DNA of 64,000 nt from Ahaetulla prasina (Eukaryota > Chordata > Lepidosauria > Squamata > Colubridae): NCBI RefSeq assembly GCF_028640845.1, contig NC_080539.1, positions 103,256,554 through 103,320,553 of the forward strand, read 5' to 3'. The translations under genes were made by a program, and so were the position numbers. Below are positions 23,781-34,262 of this stretch, piece after piece (the stretch's first letter is position 1; every line of letters starts with the position of its first letter). Under the pieces are notes generated by a model that saw nothing but the letters and a program-made list of their open reading frames with translations, did no database searches and was not told the DNA's origin.

Positions 23781-24212
23781 AAAAGAATAACAGAATTGGA
23801 AGGGAACTTGGAGGTCTTCTAACCCCCTTCTAAGGCAGGAAATCCTATACCATTTCAGACAAATGGTTGTCCAATCTTTTCTTAAAAACTCCCAGTGCTG
23901 GAGCACCCACAACTTCTGGAGGCAAATCGTTCCACTGATTAATTGTTCTAATTATCAGGAAATTTCTCCTTAGTTCTAGGTTGCTTCTCTCCTTGATTGG
24001 TTTCCATCCATTGCTGCTTCTTCTGCCTTCAGGTTCTTTGGAGAATAAGTTGACTCCAGCTTCTTTGTAGCAACCCTTGAGATATTGGAACACTGCTATC
24101 ATGTCACTCCTAGTCTTTTTTTTTTTCATTAAATGAAACATACTCAATTCCAGCAACTGTTCTTTATATGTTTTACCCTCCAGTTCTCTAATTGTCAGAT
24201 TGAAAGGCATAA
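23781..24212 (-). mobile_element. CR1 LINE 3' fragment, minus strand
   Basis: The minus-strand frame 23845-24210 ends in LDNHLSEMV and a stop. It is followed by a short UTR whose complement reads accccct..taaggcagg and ttggaagggaacttggaggt, the CR1 3' end also seen at 31280-31340 and 40490-40545. Confidence 0.85.
23845..24210 (-). pseudogene. CR1 reverse transcriptase C-terminal domain fragment
   Basis: Open for 121 codons with RELEGKTYKEQLLELSMFHL, DMIAVFQYLKGCYKEAG, ERSNLELRRNFLIIRTINQW and NDLPPEVVGAPALGVFKKRL. This is the conserved tail of CR1 ORF2, after the catalytic palm, which is absent here. The element is 5' truncated, the usual outcome of incomplete target-primed reverse transcription. 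The apparent start codon is probably not a real one. Confidence 0.85.
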
Positions 24213-24262
24213 TTTTGCCTCTTTCATCTCAGCTCCAAAGGGCTGAATGAAATGATATAGCC

Positions 24263-24543
24263 CAGTGATGGCGAACCTTTTTGGCACCGAGTGCCCACAC
24301 CGGAACATGTATGCGTGCTGCAGCCCCGGAAACTCAAAGACTAGCTGCATGTGCACTGGAACGCATATTCGCACCAGCCACCTGGCGTTTTCTGGTTTCC
24401 GGTGCGTGCATGTGCACTGGCCAGCTGGTCTCTGCTTGTGCCAGAGCAACGGAAACCCGAAGACCAGGTGGCTGGCACGCATGCCCACAGAGAGGGCTCT
24501 GTGTCCCGCCTCTGGCACTCATTCCATAGGTTCTCCATCACGG
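24263..24543. mobile_element. hAT-type MITE, 281 bp
   Basis: Begins cagtgatggcgaaccttt and ends ggttctccatcacgg, flanked by a perfect 8-bp target duplication atatagcc (24255-24262 and 24544-24551). The GC-rich interior has several open frames on both strands that are not coding. A relative lies at 34998-35349. Confidence 0.9.
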
Positions 24544-24551
24544 ATATAGCC

Positions 24552-25363
24552 AAATAAAAGAGGCAAAATCATGCCAACAGTGGAGATCTGCTGTTGCATA
24601 TCAATTTCAGTAACACCTGTAGCATTTGGTTCTCTTCCCTGTCCCTCTATGATACTTCATCCATTTCCCCTTTTAACCAATTTTTCATCCTCCATGACTC
24701 AATGAGCATCAGTGACCACCAAATAAGTTTAATTCTTAAGAACCATCTCTCTTCCTTAATTTTTTCAAACACATATGGCAAACTTCTGCAAGTGTTTGAC
24801 AGGAATTGTAACAATAGCATCAGTAGTGGTAGAATCAAAAAAGAAACGTGAATTTTCTTGAATTCTTAACAAGCACAGAGTAATGACCAAGAATGAGCTA
24901 GTAGTTTTCTAGATTTATGTAAGGTTTAACTCTTGGTTTTTCCCCAGATTCAGACCAAAATCAAGATTAGTCTACAAATGCCGTTATCACGGGAATTTTT
25001 AAACCACATTTCTGTATGTTTTATTTTCTTCTGCTTTTATGCTTTGGAAAATTTAAGTGATTAAATCTTGTCATTATTTCTCTGGGGGTTTTTATTTGTT
25101 GGGTTTTTTTTAAAGATGGGCACGAGTAGATATTTAATTATCATTTGAGGATTTCTGTCTTTAAATCAAGGACTGTGCATAACCAACTTTTACTTGTTAC
25201 TTGTTTTTATTTGATCACTTAACTGAATGCTGTAAAATATTTGTTTGTCCTTAGTCAAACATTTTTCCTCCATTTCTACTTAGTTAAACATTAATTGGTT
25301 AAAATGCTGCCATCTATTGGCAATTGATTGGAAATGACAAATGATGTTTGCAAATCTTTACAT
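24552..25363. other. Unannotated stretch
   Basis: No feature recognised. Confidence 0.4.
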
Positions 25364-25722
25364 GTAGCCCTCAACTTACAACAGTTCATTTAGTGACCAT
25401 TCAAAATTGCAACAGTACTGGAAAAAGTGACTTATGATCATTTTTCACAGTTACAACCCATGATCATGTGATCAAAATTTAGATGCTTGGCAACTTATGA
25501 CCATTGCTGGGTTCCAAGATTATGGAATCTTGCAAGCTTTTGACAAACAAAGTCAATGGGGAAGCTAGATTCAATTAACAACCAGATTACTAATTTATCA
25601 ACTGCGGTGATTCACTTAACTACTGTGGCAAGAATAGTCATATAATGGGGCAAAACTTACTTAACAAATGTTGCACTTAACTTTGGGCTCAATTGTGGTC
25701 ATAAGTCAAGGACTATTTGTAT
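25364..25722. mobile_element. MITE of the 'tagccctcaacttacaac' family
   Basis: Inverted ends (gtagccctcaacttacaac at the left, ggtcataagtcaaggac at the right), about 360 bp, with cttaac-rich interior shared with 11733-12104. No coding capacity. Confidence 0.65.
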
Positions 25723-25936
25723 TGGATAACAGTTTATTAAAAAAGCTAATTGTAATGGGATACCAAAATAATAAATGGACTGACTGATAGTGATGTATGA
25801 TTTCAGAGTACATCTAAAGCATTTTTTTTTCAATATAAAAAATTTAACCCTTGAGGAAGAGGCTAAAATTCTAAATAGACTGTAAGGGTTTGCTGCTGTT
25901 CTTTTCAGATTTTTCAGCATTTTGTGCAAGTACAAT

Positions 25937-26073
25937 CAGTGGTGGGATTCAGCCAGTTCGCACCACTTTGGGAGAACCGGTTGTTAACGTTCTGAGCAGT
26001 TTGGCAAACTGGTTGTTGGAAGAAATCATTAGGGCAGAGAACCGGTTGTTAAATTACTTGAATCCTACCACTG
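25937..26073 (+). mobile_element. 137-bp hAT MITE, copy 2
   Basis: Perfect 8-bp target duplication agtacaat (25929-25936 and 26074-26081) around cagtggtgggattcag and aatcctaccactg. Same length and family as 12750-12886, opposite orientation. Confidence 0.9.
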
Positions 26074-26081
26074 AGTACAAT

Positions 26082-26435
26082 GCTGCCTATCCTGAAAATC
26101 TGTAGGTATTCCATTTTAGAACACTTCCTCCTGAAAAGAATAAGTCATACATTGTAGTGACATTTTGTGTAATTACTTGAAGTTGTCCCACTCGTTTTAA
26201 CTAAAATAGATTGATGCTGGATTTCATTCCGATGGTCTGATTCCATGTGTGTTTAAATGCGAAATTGTGTATTTGGATAGAACCGTATTTCAGTTCATGA
26301 TTAGTTTGTCATCTTCATTTGTTGTGAAGTATTTGGTCAGCATGAGTAAATATAAAACTGTCCCGACTTGCTGTAGTGTCATGTTAGCCCAGAGTGTTGA
26401 GTAATTTGTCACGTTCCGGCAGTCAGCAAGGAATT
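26082..26435. other. Unannotated stretch
   Basis: No feature recognised. Confidence 0.4.
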
Positions 26436-26439
26436 CAGA

Positions 26440-26625
26440 CAGAGCCAAAAATGGTTAACTGTCAAAAATAGACCCAAAGTCCAACCACTGGCAAAAAAAA
26501 AAAGTAAATTGTAGTCACATAACCATGGGATGTTGCAACTGGTCATAAAAGTGAGCCAGTTGCCAATCATCCAAAATGTGATCATGTGACTCTCTGACTC
26601 TCTCTCTCTCTCTCTCTTTCTCCCC
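26440..26625 (-). mobile_element. MITE fragment joined to a CT repeat
   Basis: Minus-strand counterpart of 28426-28560: the words caaaaatag..ccaaagtcc, gcaactgg and catgtgactctc match in inverted orientation. The element stops in a (ct)n run at 26588-26618, just as the other copy stops in (ga)n. Confidence 0.6.
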
Positions 26626-26689
26626 CTCCTTTCCTCCCTCCAGCCATTGGAACTCAGAATAGTCATAAATTACCTTTTACCGTAAACTG

Positions 26690-26805
26690 TCTACTGTGGA
26701 CCTTTCATGTTTCTTAAGAGGTCCCTAAGGGGGTGTGCAAAAACGCACCAGTGTGCCTACCGTCCCTGTCCTACTGTTCCCAATTATATGTAATCATTCT
26801 ACCAG
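26690..26805 (+). mobile_element. LINE 3' end fragment
   Basis: Plus-strand copy of the tail seen at 19318-19690: tcttaagaggtccctaag, gcaccagtgtgcctaccg, cctgtcctactgtt. Only the UTR is left, and no A-rich tail is visible before the next repeat. Confidence 0.55.
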
Positions 26806-26808
26806 TAG

Positions 26809-27083
26809 TGCAAATTTTGAGTGGTTTGGATAATTGGCAAATACCATCTCTGGCTGGCCCCACAGTGGGTAGGAATGGAGATTTTTCAATATCCTTTCCC
26901 CAGGAGTGGGGAGGCAATGGGGATTTTGCAGTATCCTTCCCCTGGAATGGGGTGGGAATGGAGAAGTTGCAGTATCTTTCCCCTGTCATGCCCACCAAAT
27001 CATGCCCACCAAGCCAAGCCACGCCCACCAAGCCACACCAACAGAACTGGTAGTAAAAAAATTTGGTCTGATCCACCCTCATA
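26809..27083. mobile_element. hAT-like fragment with a three-unit internal repeat
   Basis: Contains the ccaagccacgcccacc and actggtagtaaaaaaatt blocks of the family seen at 1758-2051 in inverted form. A unit of about 42 bp (ggaatgg..tttt..cagtatcctttcccc) is repeated three times at 26872-26985. No target duplication was found, so the ends are approximate. Confidence 0.5.
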
Positions 27084-27299
27084 GCTCCACCCCTGGGGAC
27101 CACCCCTATAACCCCCCCACCCCTCATGTAGTGTCCTCCAGTGATGACGATGCAGCCCAGCATGCAAGCCATGCACGCTGTGGACACACTACCCAGGCCT
27201 CGCCGCCCATCCAGCTGTGGCAGGCTATGTAAATTATATTGTATGGAGATACCTTTTATATAGTGGAATTCTTGGCTGGTTGTTTTCTTGCAGACATTT

Positions 27300-27513
27300 C
27301 ATTACCTCTATAACTGTCTGGTTCGGTTCTGCAACCCAACAAAAAAGACACAGACTTCAGAGGATAATTAGAACTGCAGAAAAAATAATTGCTACCAACC
27401 TGCCTTCCATTGAGGACCTGTATACTGCACGAATCAAGACGAGGGCCGTGAAAATATTTACAGATCCCTCACATCCAGGACATAAACTGTTTCAACTCCT
27501 ACCCTCAAAATGA
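27300..27513 (+). pseudogene. LINE reverse transcriptase C-terminal fragment
   Basis: Reads ITSITVWFGSATQQKRHRLQ, RTAEKIIATNLPSIEDL and DPSHPGHKLFQLLPSK, then stops. It is nearly the same peptide as at 22921-23220. The palm domain is missing. After the stop the sequence still resembles the RRYRALH..TRTTRHKNSFF continuation, so the stop is a disabling mutation and not the natural end. Confidence 0.75.
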
Positions 27514-27858
27514 CGCTATAGAGCACTGCACAACAGAACAACTAGACACAAGAACAGTTTTTTCCCGAAGGCCATCACTCTACTAAACAAATAATTCCCT
27601 CAACACTGTCAAACTATTTACTAAATCTGCACTACTATTAATCTTCTCATCGTTCCCATCACCAATCTCTTTCCACTTATGACTGTATGACTGTAACTTT
27701 GTTGCTGGCAATCCTTATGATTTATATTGATATATTGACCATCATTTGTGTTGTAAATGTTGTACCTTGATGAACGTATCTTTTCTTTTATGAACACTGA
27801 GAGCATATGCACCAAGACAAATTCCTTGTGTGTCCAATCACACTTGGCCAATAAAAAA

Positions 27859-27928
27859 TTCTATTCTATTCTATTCTATTCTATTCTATTCTAGTCTAGT
27901 CTAGTCTAGTCTAGTCTAGTCTAGTCTA
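27859..27928 (+). repeat. (ATTCT)n passing into (AGTCT)n
   Basis: About 32 bp of ATTCT units is followed abruptly by about 38 bp of AGTCT units at the 3' end of the LINE. The block-wise change of one base suggests repeat slippage spreading a mutated unit. Confidence 0.9.
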
Positions 27929-27930
27929 AC

Positions 27931-28425
27931 TAGGTAGTATCATCAATGTACATGCAGAGCACGTGCAGAACCGTGATGATGTTGCCTAGTTAGGTAATGA
28001 AATGTTTGCAAGAAAACAACCAAGCTCAGAGAGCATCAAAGATAGCACAGTTCAACCTGGAGTTATCTGTGTTCTTTTCTATGGAAATTTTTTATATTTT
28101 TCCACTCATAGCCATCCGGTTGCTCTGAGGTAACCGGTACCTCAATTAAACCTTGAGTAACCCTTTAGCTGGGTAACCCTCTAGATGTTGGGTTCCAACT
28201 TTCATCATTTCTAGCCGAAATGATCAGTGATACAGAATTGTATTTCAGCAGCATTTGCTTGACCTCAGATTCTGCTTACTGCTTTGGATGACTGACAGCT
28301 ATTTGGCATGGCTTGCTTTTCAGAACCCTTTGCTGAAAATTTCATACTGGATAAGTGTCTTTCCTAAACTTGTGGAATCATGCAGAATACATATATATAT
28401 ATATATATTCTGAATTTCAATGGCT
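27931..28425. other. Unannotated stretch with a short AT run
   Basis: An (AT)n run lies at 28390-28409. The sequences at 27275-27300 and 27995-28020 (tgttttcttgcagacatttc and an inverted gaaatgtttgcaagaaaac) are an inverted pair around the LINE, which suggests an older structure split by the LINE insertion. Confidence 0.45.
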
Positions 28426-28439
28426 GCAGAAAGAGAGAG

Positions 28440-28736
28440 AGAGTCACATGATCACATTTTGGATGTTTGGCAACTGACTAACTTTTATAACCAATTGCAA
28501 CATCCCATGGTTATGTGATCACGATTTACTTTTTTTTTTTTGCCAGTTGTTGGTCTTTGGGACTATTTTTGACAAAAACCGGTCATAGGATTACATTGAT
28601 TCACTTAACAATTGCTGCAACCTAGTTGTAAAAAGTTGTAAAATTGGGTCCAAACACATGCCTCAATTTACGACTGTCATGATTTGTAATGGACATTCTG
28701 GGCTCCATTATGGTCATAAGTCAAAGACTATCTGTA
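28440..28736. mobile_element. MITE of the 'cttacgacc' family, left end lost
   Basis: The right end ggtcataagtcaaagac matches 12080-12104 and 25698-25722. The left end runs from gagtcacatgatcac into a (ga)n run (28426-28442). It is the plus-strand partner of 26440-26625. Confidence 0.6.
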
Positions 28737-28959
28737 TTTGAAAAAAAATATGTTTTTGAGCTATACACAATTCTTTTTATGGATGTGATGGAACGAAGAA
28801 AAGTTTGACCTCGCCATTTGGTTAGGTGTCCTTGAGTATAGGATTTTCCATTATAAAACAGAGGATGGGAACATTCAAGTCTTTAGTAGACTTCAAGTCT
28901 TCAAGAAAAAAAGACTTCAAGTCTTTGGTCTTTCAGCAGTTCCAGGAAGGCTCCACATC

Positions 28960-29165
28960 CATTTGCACCACTCAGGTGACCCTAACGACACAGATAAATC
29001 TCCAGGTGGCCTCAATGACTCTCTAAAAGAATGCAAATGACCAGCTGTCTGCAAGGAGTATAAATCCTTCCATTCCACACCATCCAGTTAGAGCTGAAGA
29101 AGCTTCTTGGATGATGATAGAAAACCCAGAAAATCCAGTTGCCTCTTGAAAAATCATCTTTGGGA
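28960..29165 (+). mobile_element. Penelope-like element terminal fragment (second family)
   Basis: Contains agctgaagaagcttcttgg followed by atgatgatagaaaa and ccagttgcctcttg. This is the decayed form of a widespread retroelement terminus in which ggatgag and gaaacgtc form a small hammerhead-like motif. The same piece occurs inverted at 35460-35800. No RT is visible here. The assignment relies on remembered motif form and is moderate. Confidence 0.5.
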
Positions 29166-29234
29166 TGTTTTTAGTACTACCTTATGAGTCTTGGAAATGA
29201 GATATTTTCTGTGCTAAATCTGTTTGGAAGGATT

Positions 29235-29390
29235 GTACTGTTAAGCAGGGGGTTGGACTAGAAGACTTCCAAGGTCCCTTCCAACTCTGTTATTCTATTC
29301 TATTCTATTCTATTCTATTCTATTCTATTCTATTCTATTCTATTCTATTCTATTCTATTCTATTCTATTCTATTCTATTCTATTCTATTC
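29235..29390 (+). mobile_element. CR1 3' end with (TTCTA)20 tail
   Basis: The CR1 terminal words gggggttggactagaaga and cttccaactctgttattc lead directly into an uninterrupted pentanucleotide array at 29291-29390 (100 bp, 20 units). This shows microsatellite growth from a LINE 3' end. Confidence 0.85.
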
Positions 29391-29399
29391 TGGTAAATA

Positions 29400-30235
29400 A
29401 TGAAGTCAGATACCACAAAGGTAGACAGAGGACAATGAAAAACAAGTTGGTAATATGTACAAAGAAATCATATAGGCTTTTGAACCAGCTGAACAATCCT
29501 GGCTTGGTATTTTGTGAGCAAAGCCCAACACATGTAAAAATGGCAGATGGAGAAAGTTGAATCAGTCTACCTCTTCAACCTAGCTGGCTGGCAAGCCAGT
29601 CTCACCTGATTTCATTGCTGTGTATTGGTGAGAGTATTCCATCTATCTGATCAGGAAGAATGATAGTTTGTCTTTTGGCATATCAGCTTTCTTGGGCAAA
29701 GGGACCAGATATTCCTCTACCTATAATGGTTTCATGGCCCACAGCTGTATTCTTCCCATTATTAACAAGGATATTAATCAGTAACCTGCCCATAATTAGA
29801 TTAATTAGTAATCTTTTCGTTACTAATGAAGTTGTTTGGGATCTACATTGCATCATGCATGGCAGACTCTGAAAGGTTATTGAGCAAGAAGAACAGGCTC
29901 TGAATATAGTCCAGGGCTGAAGAAGAACTTGTGTCAATAAAATTCACTTTATAATCTTTCTTTTTTCTAGAAAGTTCTTCAGCTGAAATAATTCAGAAAT
30001 GATGTCTCCCTGCTCAGCACAATCATTTAGTTTCCAAAAATTCTTGGCTGCTGTTTGTTTTATCTAAAAAGCACTTCGAAAGACAGAATGTTAGAAAAAG
30101 AGATTAGCTGTTTGATTTCTCATGACCTTGTGCTGATATTTTGGTCTTTCCTCTTCCAGTTTTCTCTTCTAGTATTTCACCTGCATATCAATTGTCTGTA
30201 GTTAGTTAGAAAATTTCAAACACATAATATGATTG
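29400..30235. other. Unannotated stretch
   Basis: Minor internal repetition of taatcag/attaatcag words at 29765-29820. No feature recognised. Confidence 0.4.
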
Positions 30236-30237
30236 GC

Positions 30238-30400
30238 TAGCCAAAATATTTTATTATTATATTATTATATATATTGTATTGTATTATAATTATTATTAAA
30301 TATATATTATATAACATATTATATATATATATATATTATATAACAATAATTATATAAATCATTATATAATTATAATTATTATTATCATATTATTATTATC
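30238..30400. repeat. AT-rich low-complexity tract
   Basis: Interspersed atta, tatata and attattat words over about 160 bp, directly upstream of a LINE 3' UTR. Confidence 0.8.
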
Positions 30401-30402
30401 TC

Positions 30403-30775
30403 CTCCCACTTATAACTGTATGACTGTAACTTTGTTGCTTGTATTCTTACAATTTATATCGATTATTTCCTAATATTATTTCCTAAGACTTGATTGCTTA
30501 TTTGTACCCTATGACTAACATTAAGTGTTATACCTTATGATTCTTGACGAATGTATCTTTTCTTTTTCTTTATACTTTTTCTTTACACTGAGAGCGTATG
30601 CACTAAAGACAAATTCCTTGTGTGTCCAATCACACTTGGCCAATAAAGAATTCTATTCTATTCTATTCTATTCTATTCTATTCTATTCTATTCTATTCTG
30701 TTCTGTTCTGTTCTGTTCTGTTCTGTTCTGTTCTGTTCTGTTCTGTTCTATTCTATTCTATTCTATTCTTTATTT
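30403..30775 (+). mobile_element. CR1-L3/L2-type LINE 3' UTR with pentanucleotide tail
   Basis: Shares ccacttataactgtatgac, gtaactttgttgct, cactgagagc and cacttggccaataaagaatt with 27660-27860. No RT part remains. The tail is TTCTA x9 (30651-30695), TTCTG x10 (30696-30745), then TTCTA x4 (30746-30765). Confidence 0.8.
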
Positions 30776-30924
30776 TTAATTTATTAATTAATATTTATAT
30801 GGGCCTTGTTATACAATGAAGACTTTCACTTGAACAAAATGAAAGCTGACCTATTTTTACATTGCATCTATATTAAAGCAGCTTCCATAATTTTACACCC
30901 TGCTTAAGAATACGGCACCTTCTA

Positions 30925-31345
30925 ATATTGATGATTAGGGGACTGGAGGCTAAAACATATGAAGAACGGTTGCAGGAACTGGGTATGTCTAGTTTAATAA
31001 AAAGAAGGACTAGGGGAGACATGATAGCAGTGTTCCAATATCTCAGGGGTTGCCACAAAGAAGAGGGAGTCAAACTATTCTCCAAAGCACCTGAGGATAG
31101 AACAAGAAGCAATGGGTGGAAACTAATCAAGGAAAGAAGCAACTTAGAACTAAGGAGAAATTTCCTGGCAGTTAGAACAATTAATAAGTGGAACGACTTG
31201 CCTGCAGAAGTTGTGAATGCTCCAACACTGGAAATTTTTAAGAAAATGTTGGATAACCATCTGACTGAGATGGTGTAAGGTTTCCTGCCTGGGCAGGGGG
31301 TTGGACTAGAAGGCCTCCAAGGTCCCTTCCAACTCTGTTGTTATA
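30925..31345 (+). mobile_element. CR1 LINE 3' fragment, plus strand
   Basis: RT C-terminal frame with stop at 31276-31278, then the CR1 UTR (ggggttggactagaaggcc, tcccttccaactctgttg) and a short ttatatta tail. Confidence 0.9.
30928..31278 (+). pseudogene. CR1 reverse transcriptase C-terminal fragment
   Basis: 116 codons with IRGLEAKTYEERLQELGMSS, RTRGDMIAVFQYLRGCHKEE, KERSNLELRRNFLAVRTINK and NDLPAEVVNAPTLEIFKKML. It is nearly identical in content to the C-terminal part of the copy at 40138-40485. The catalytic palm is missing through 5' truncation. The piece is uninterrupted to its natural stop, so this insertion is relatively young. Confidence 0.9.
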
Positions 31346-31869
31346 TTATATAATATATTAATATATAGGAATGTATCCTTTACCTGTAATCATCTTATTT
31401 TTATTGGGGAAGGCTCTACCACAAAGGATTTTGATGCTATTAATCACCTGATATTCCTCTTCTTGGGCAGTAAAGCTGATTTTATATTTCTGGACTAGTT
31501 GTAGTGCACTTGATCCAGCTTGCCATGATATTTGAGCAGTTTTAACAGTTCTTTCCATCTGTAAGAACTGTTGCCTTACCTGGCATCAAACCCTCTGAAC
31601 CCTTGGAATATAATCTCTGGAATATTTCACAGACAACCTTATAAGCAAATTCAGTATTCATGCCTTTAGTCAGATTCTAATCTGTTTCACAATCTCTTGC
31701 TTAATCCAAGTTTTTGTTCATTGTTGTCTTCAACCCAATTTTGACTGCCTGAACCAGTCCCTGCAGTTTTCTTGGCATGGGTTTTCAGAACTGACTTGCC
31801 CTTGCTTGCCTCGCAGGACTGAGAAGAAGTGATTAATCTCTTTGAGAGAGTGATTAAGTCTTTTGGCTT
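31346..31869. other. Unannotated stretch
   Basis: A minus-strand frame of 127 codons (31687-32070) runs across the hAT element boundary and is therefore not a gene. No other feature. Confidence 0.4.
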
Positions 31870-31877
31870 AAGTAAAT

Positions 31878-32041
31878 CAGGGGTCCCCAACTCCGGTCCA
31901 TGCCAGAAACCAGGCCATGCAGACAAGCGAAGCCCCATCTGTGGGATGCAGGCAGCACCTGAAACCACGCCCCCTCTGGCCTGTGGAAAATCTTCTCTCC
32001 ACAGAACCAGTCCCTGTTGCCCAAAAGATTGGGGGTCACTG
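31878..32041. mobile_element. hAT-type MITE, 164 bp
   Basis: Ends caggggtccccaactcc and gattgggggtcactg, flanked by a perfect 8-bp target duplication aagtaaat (31870-31877 and 32042-32049). No coding capacity. Confidence 0.9.
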
Positions 32042-32329
32042 AAGTAAATCATCTGTCGTTCTCCTATCATACACAGATACTATTTAATGAGCCTGTAACA
32101 TGGTTTTAATTGTTGGGTTGGCTACAAAACTGCAGGATTGTATCAGTCATCTAGCATATTTATTGCAGGAAAAATAATGCCAAAGTAGCTTCCTCTTGCA
32201 TCAACAGCTCAGATCCTTTTAGAAAAGAATAGCATGTGCTAAAAAGAAGTGAATGGGGATGATTCTTTCCTTTTATTATTTATTATTTCCACAAGTCTTA
32301 TTTTGGATGAAGAAGGACTGGTTGTCTAG

Positions 32330-32612
32330 CCTATTCTCTATATCTGAAGTACTGAAGGGCAAGACAAGAAGTAACAAATAGAAATTTATCAAAGAGAGAT
32401 CCAATCTGGAACTAAAGAGAAATTTCCTCATGGTGAGAATAATAAATTGGTGGAATGGCTTCCCTTCAGAAGTTGTGGGTATTTCTCATTGGAGGCTTTT
32501 AACAAGAGGCTGGACAGCCACTTGTCCAGAATGGTATAGGTCTCCTGCTTGGGCAGCGGGTTGCACTAGAAGATATCCAAGATTCCTTTCAACTCTCTTG
32601 TTCTGTATTTTG
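32330..32612 (+). mobile_element. Old CR1 LINE 3' fragment
   Basis: Diverged copy of the CR1 tail. On the plus strand it reads RDPIWN..REISS, IINWWNGFPSEVVGIS and, in the UTR, gcagcgggttgcactagaag and ttcctttcaactctcttg. Several frameshifts and substitutions make it older than the copies at 30925 and 39280. Confidence 0.7.
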
Positions 32613-32693
32613 TAAAAAAAACCCAAAACTAAATCAAGTTTCAGCAAAATGTTTATCTGCGGACAGTGTATGATAGTTACATATATTGTTGTG

Positions 32694-32738
32694 ACAAAAT
32701 AAATAAATAAATAAAATAAATAAATAAAATAAATAAAT
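32694..32738 (+). repeat. (AAATA)n/(AATA)n tail
   Basis: Follows gttgtgacaaaataaataa, the same terminal motif as the LINE tail complement at 19320-19357, so it probably marks another 3' LINE end with the body lost. Confidence 0.65.
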
Positions 32739-32739
32739 T

Positions 32740-34079
32740 AGGACTTTGCATTTAACTGTGGCACAGAGTTTTTGTAATAGGCACTGTGTAATACTATGAA
32801 TATAAACATGAAACCGCAAAGTCTAGGGGTATACATGCCATCAGGAGACACGCACGATTAGACTGGCAATATGAAGGGTGTGCAATTTTGTGAATTGTGC
32901 AGCCGGTTTAGCACAACTGTTATGAAAACAGATCCACTTGTGAACTTGTTGGCATCATAAATCTATCAAACTTCCCTCTGTAGCAGATTGACTAAGGCAA
33001 TTTTGCACAAAGGCATCTTCACTTTCACAAGACTAGCAAAAGAATTTTCAGAACCGTGTAGGAATTTCCTTGGTTGAGACATGAGCACTTCTGCAAAAAG
33101 CTAAGTGAATGTAGAGAGACAGATATGCTGCAATCGGGTATTATGCGAAGCATAGAAATTTGACTAGAACCCGTGTAATTATTATTCCAATTAGGCTGAA
33201 TATACATCTATTGCTCAATGCATTTGATTTTCGTATGGTGAGTTATAGTTTACATTACAGCAGATTCATCTTTACCTGTAAATCCTTTATTGAAGGCACA
33301 GAGATCTGGAATTTCCAAGCCATGCTAACTGAAAAGCATATATCAAGTTTTTGTAAGTTGAAAGCAGTTACTGCGGACCGGTGTATGTGCACCTTTTTCT
33401 TATCTGATAAATGATTGTCTAATTTATAATTTCAGCTTGTCCCTCTTCTCTCGGGTTTAAACAACTTTCAAAGATATTGATTACTTCCTTGGAGTTAGAA
33501 GGCAGGAAATAATAAAACTGAATATCATCATGATATAGTATTGGTGACACTCAACTCAAAAGTTCTGAAAGATCACATTGATTTCATGTAGATGTTAGAT
33601 TCTCCAGGGGTCAAGACAGAGTCCTATTGGATAACATCTAGATGCCAAACAGTATTTGCCCGCTACCATTTTCTTAACTAACCTGACAAGAAGGACTGGA
33701 ATCTCTGCAAAACAATGCCCCTGTTTCAGATGACCCCCCAAAAATACTATGATCAGTAGTAAGAGTTGTTGGGAGTTTCCCACCATCTGGCTTCTGCCAT
33801 AAGCCATCTATCATAGTAGCTTCAGTGTATCTGAGTAACATCCCAGTTGAAATGGACCCAGAAAAAAAATGGTTTAATCTAGGTGCATCTGGAGTAGCGA
33901 GGCCACCATTTACACAGTCATCTTACACAAGAATAGAACAACTGAGGCTGGCCTGTAATTAGAAAGAACTTCTGAGTCAACACAAGCTTTTATGAACTGC
34001 TGCTTTGAAGCATATGGTGGGACACAGCTTATTTTAAAGAGGCATATATCATATCTTCCCTTAACCCTGGATTCAGCTA
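32740..34079. other. Unannotated stretch
   Basis: No transposon ends or coding similarity recognised. Confidence 0.4.
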
Positions 34080-34087
34080 GTCCTAAT

Positions 34088-34254
34088 CAGGGGTGAAATT
34101 TACTTACCTTTCCTACTGATTTGCCAATGTGCGTGCACCATTAAAATATCACAAAAAACCGACATCATGATGTCTGCGCGGGTGGGTGGAGCTTCCTGCA
34201 GCCGCCACTACTGGTTTGCCCGAGCCAGATAGCACCGGCTGGATTTCACCCCTC
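34088..34254. mobile_element. hAT-type MITE, 167 bp
   Basis: Ends caggggtgaaatttactt and ggatttcacccctc, with 8-bp target duplication gtcctaat/gtcctaac (34080-34087 and 34255-34262). Related to 16084-16257 and 38476-38652 through the ctcctgc.gccgccacta block. Confidence 0.85.
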
Positions 34255-34262
34255 GTCCTAAC

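Larger units (their letters stand above)
27300..27930 (+). mobile_element. CR1-L3/L2-type snake LINE 3' part with pentanucleotide tail
   Basis: RT C-terminal peptide, stop at 27511-27513, a 3' UTR of about 340 bp with cttggccaataaaaaattct, then an (attct)n tail that changes to (agtct)n (27859-27928). It is close in sequence to the minus-strand copy at 22558-23280. Confidence 0.8.

Noticed and set aside
26733..27232. Overlapping 98-138-codon frames on both strands
   Set aside because: They derive from a three-unit tandem repeat in a hAT-like fragment.
29291..29390. Regular array that might suggest a CRISPR-like structure
   Set aside because: It is a pure 5-bp microsatellite without spacers, attached to a CR1 3' end, in a vertebrate genome.
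30525..30819. Open frames with repeated FYSIL/CSVLF units, resembling a repeat protein
   Set aside because: They are translations of the pentanucleotide LINE tail.
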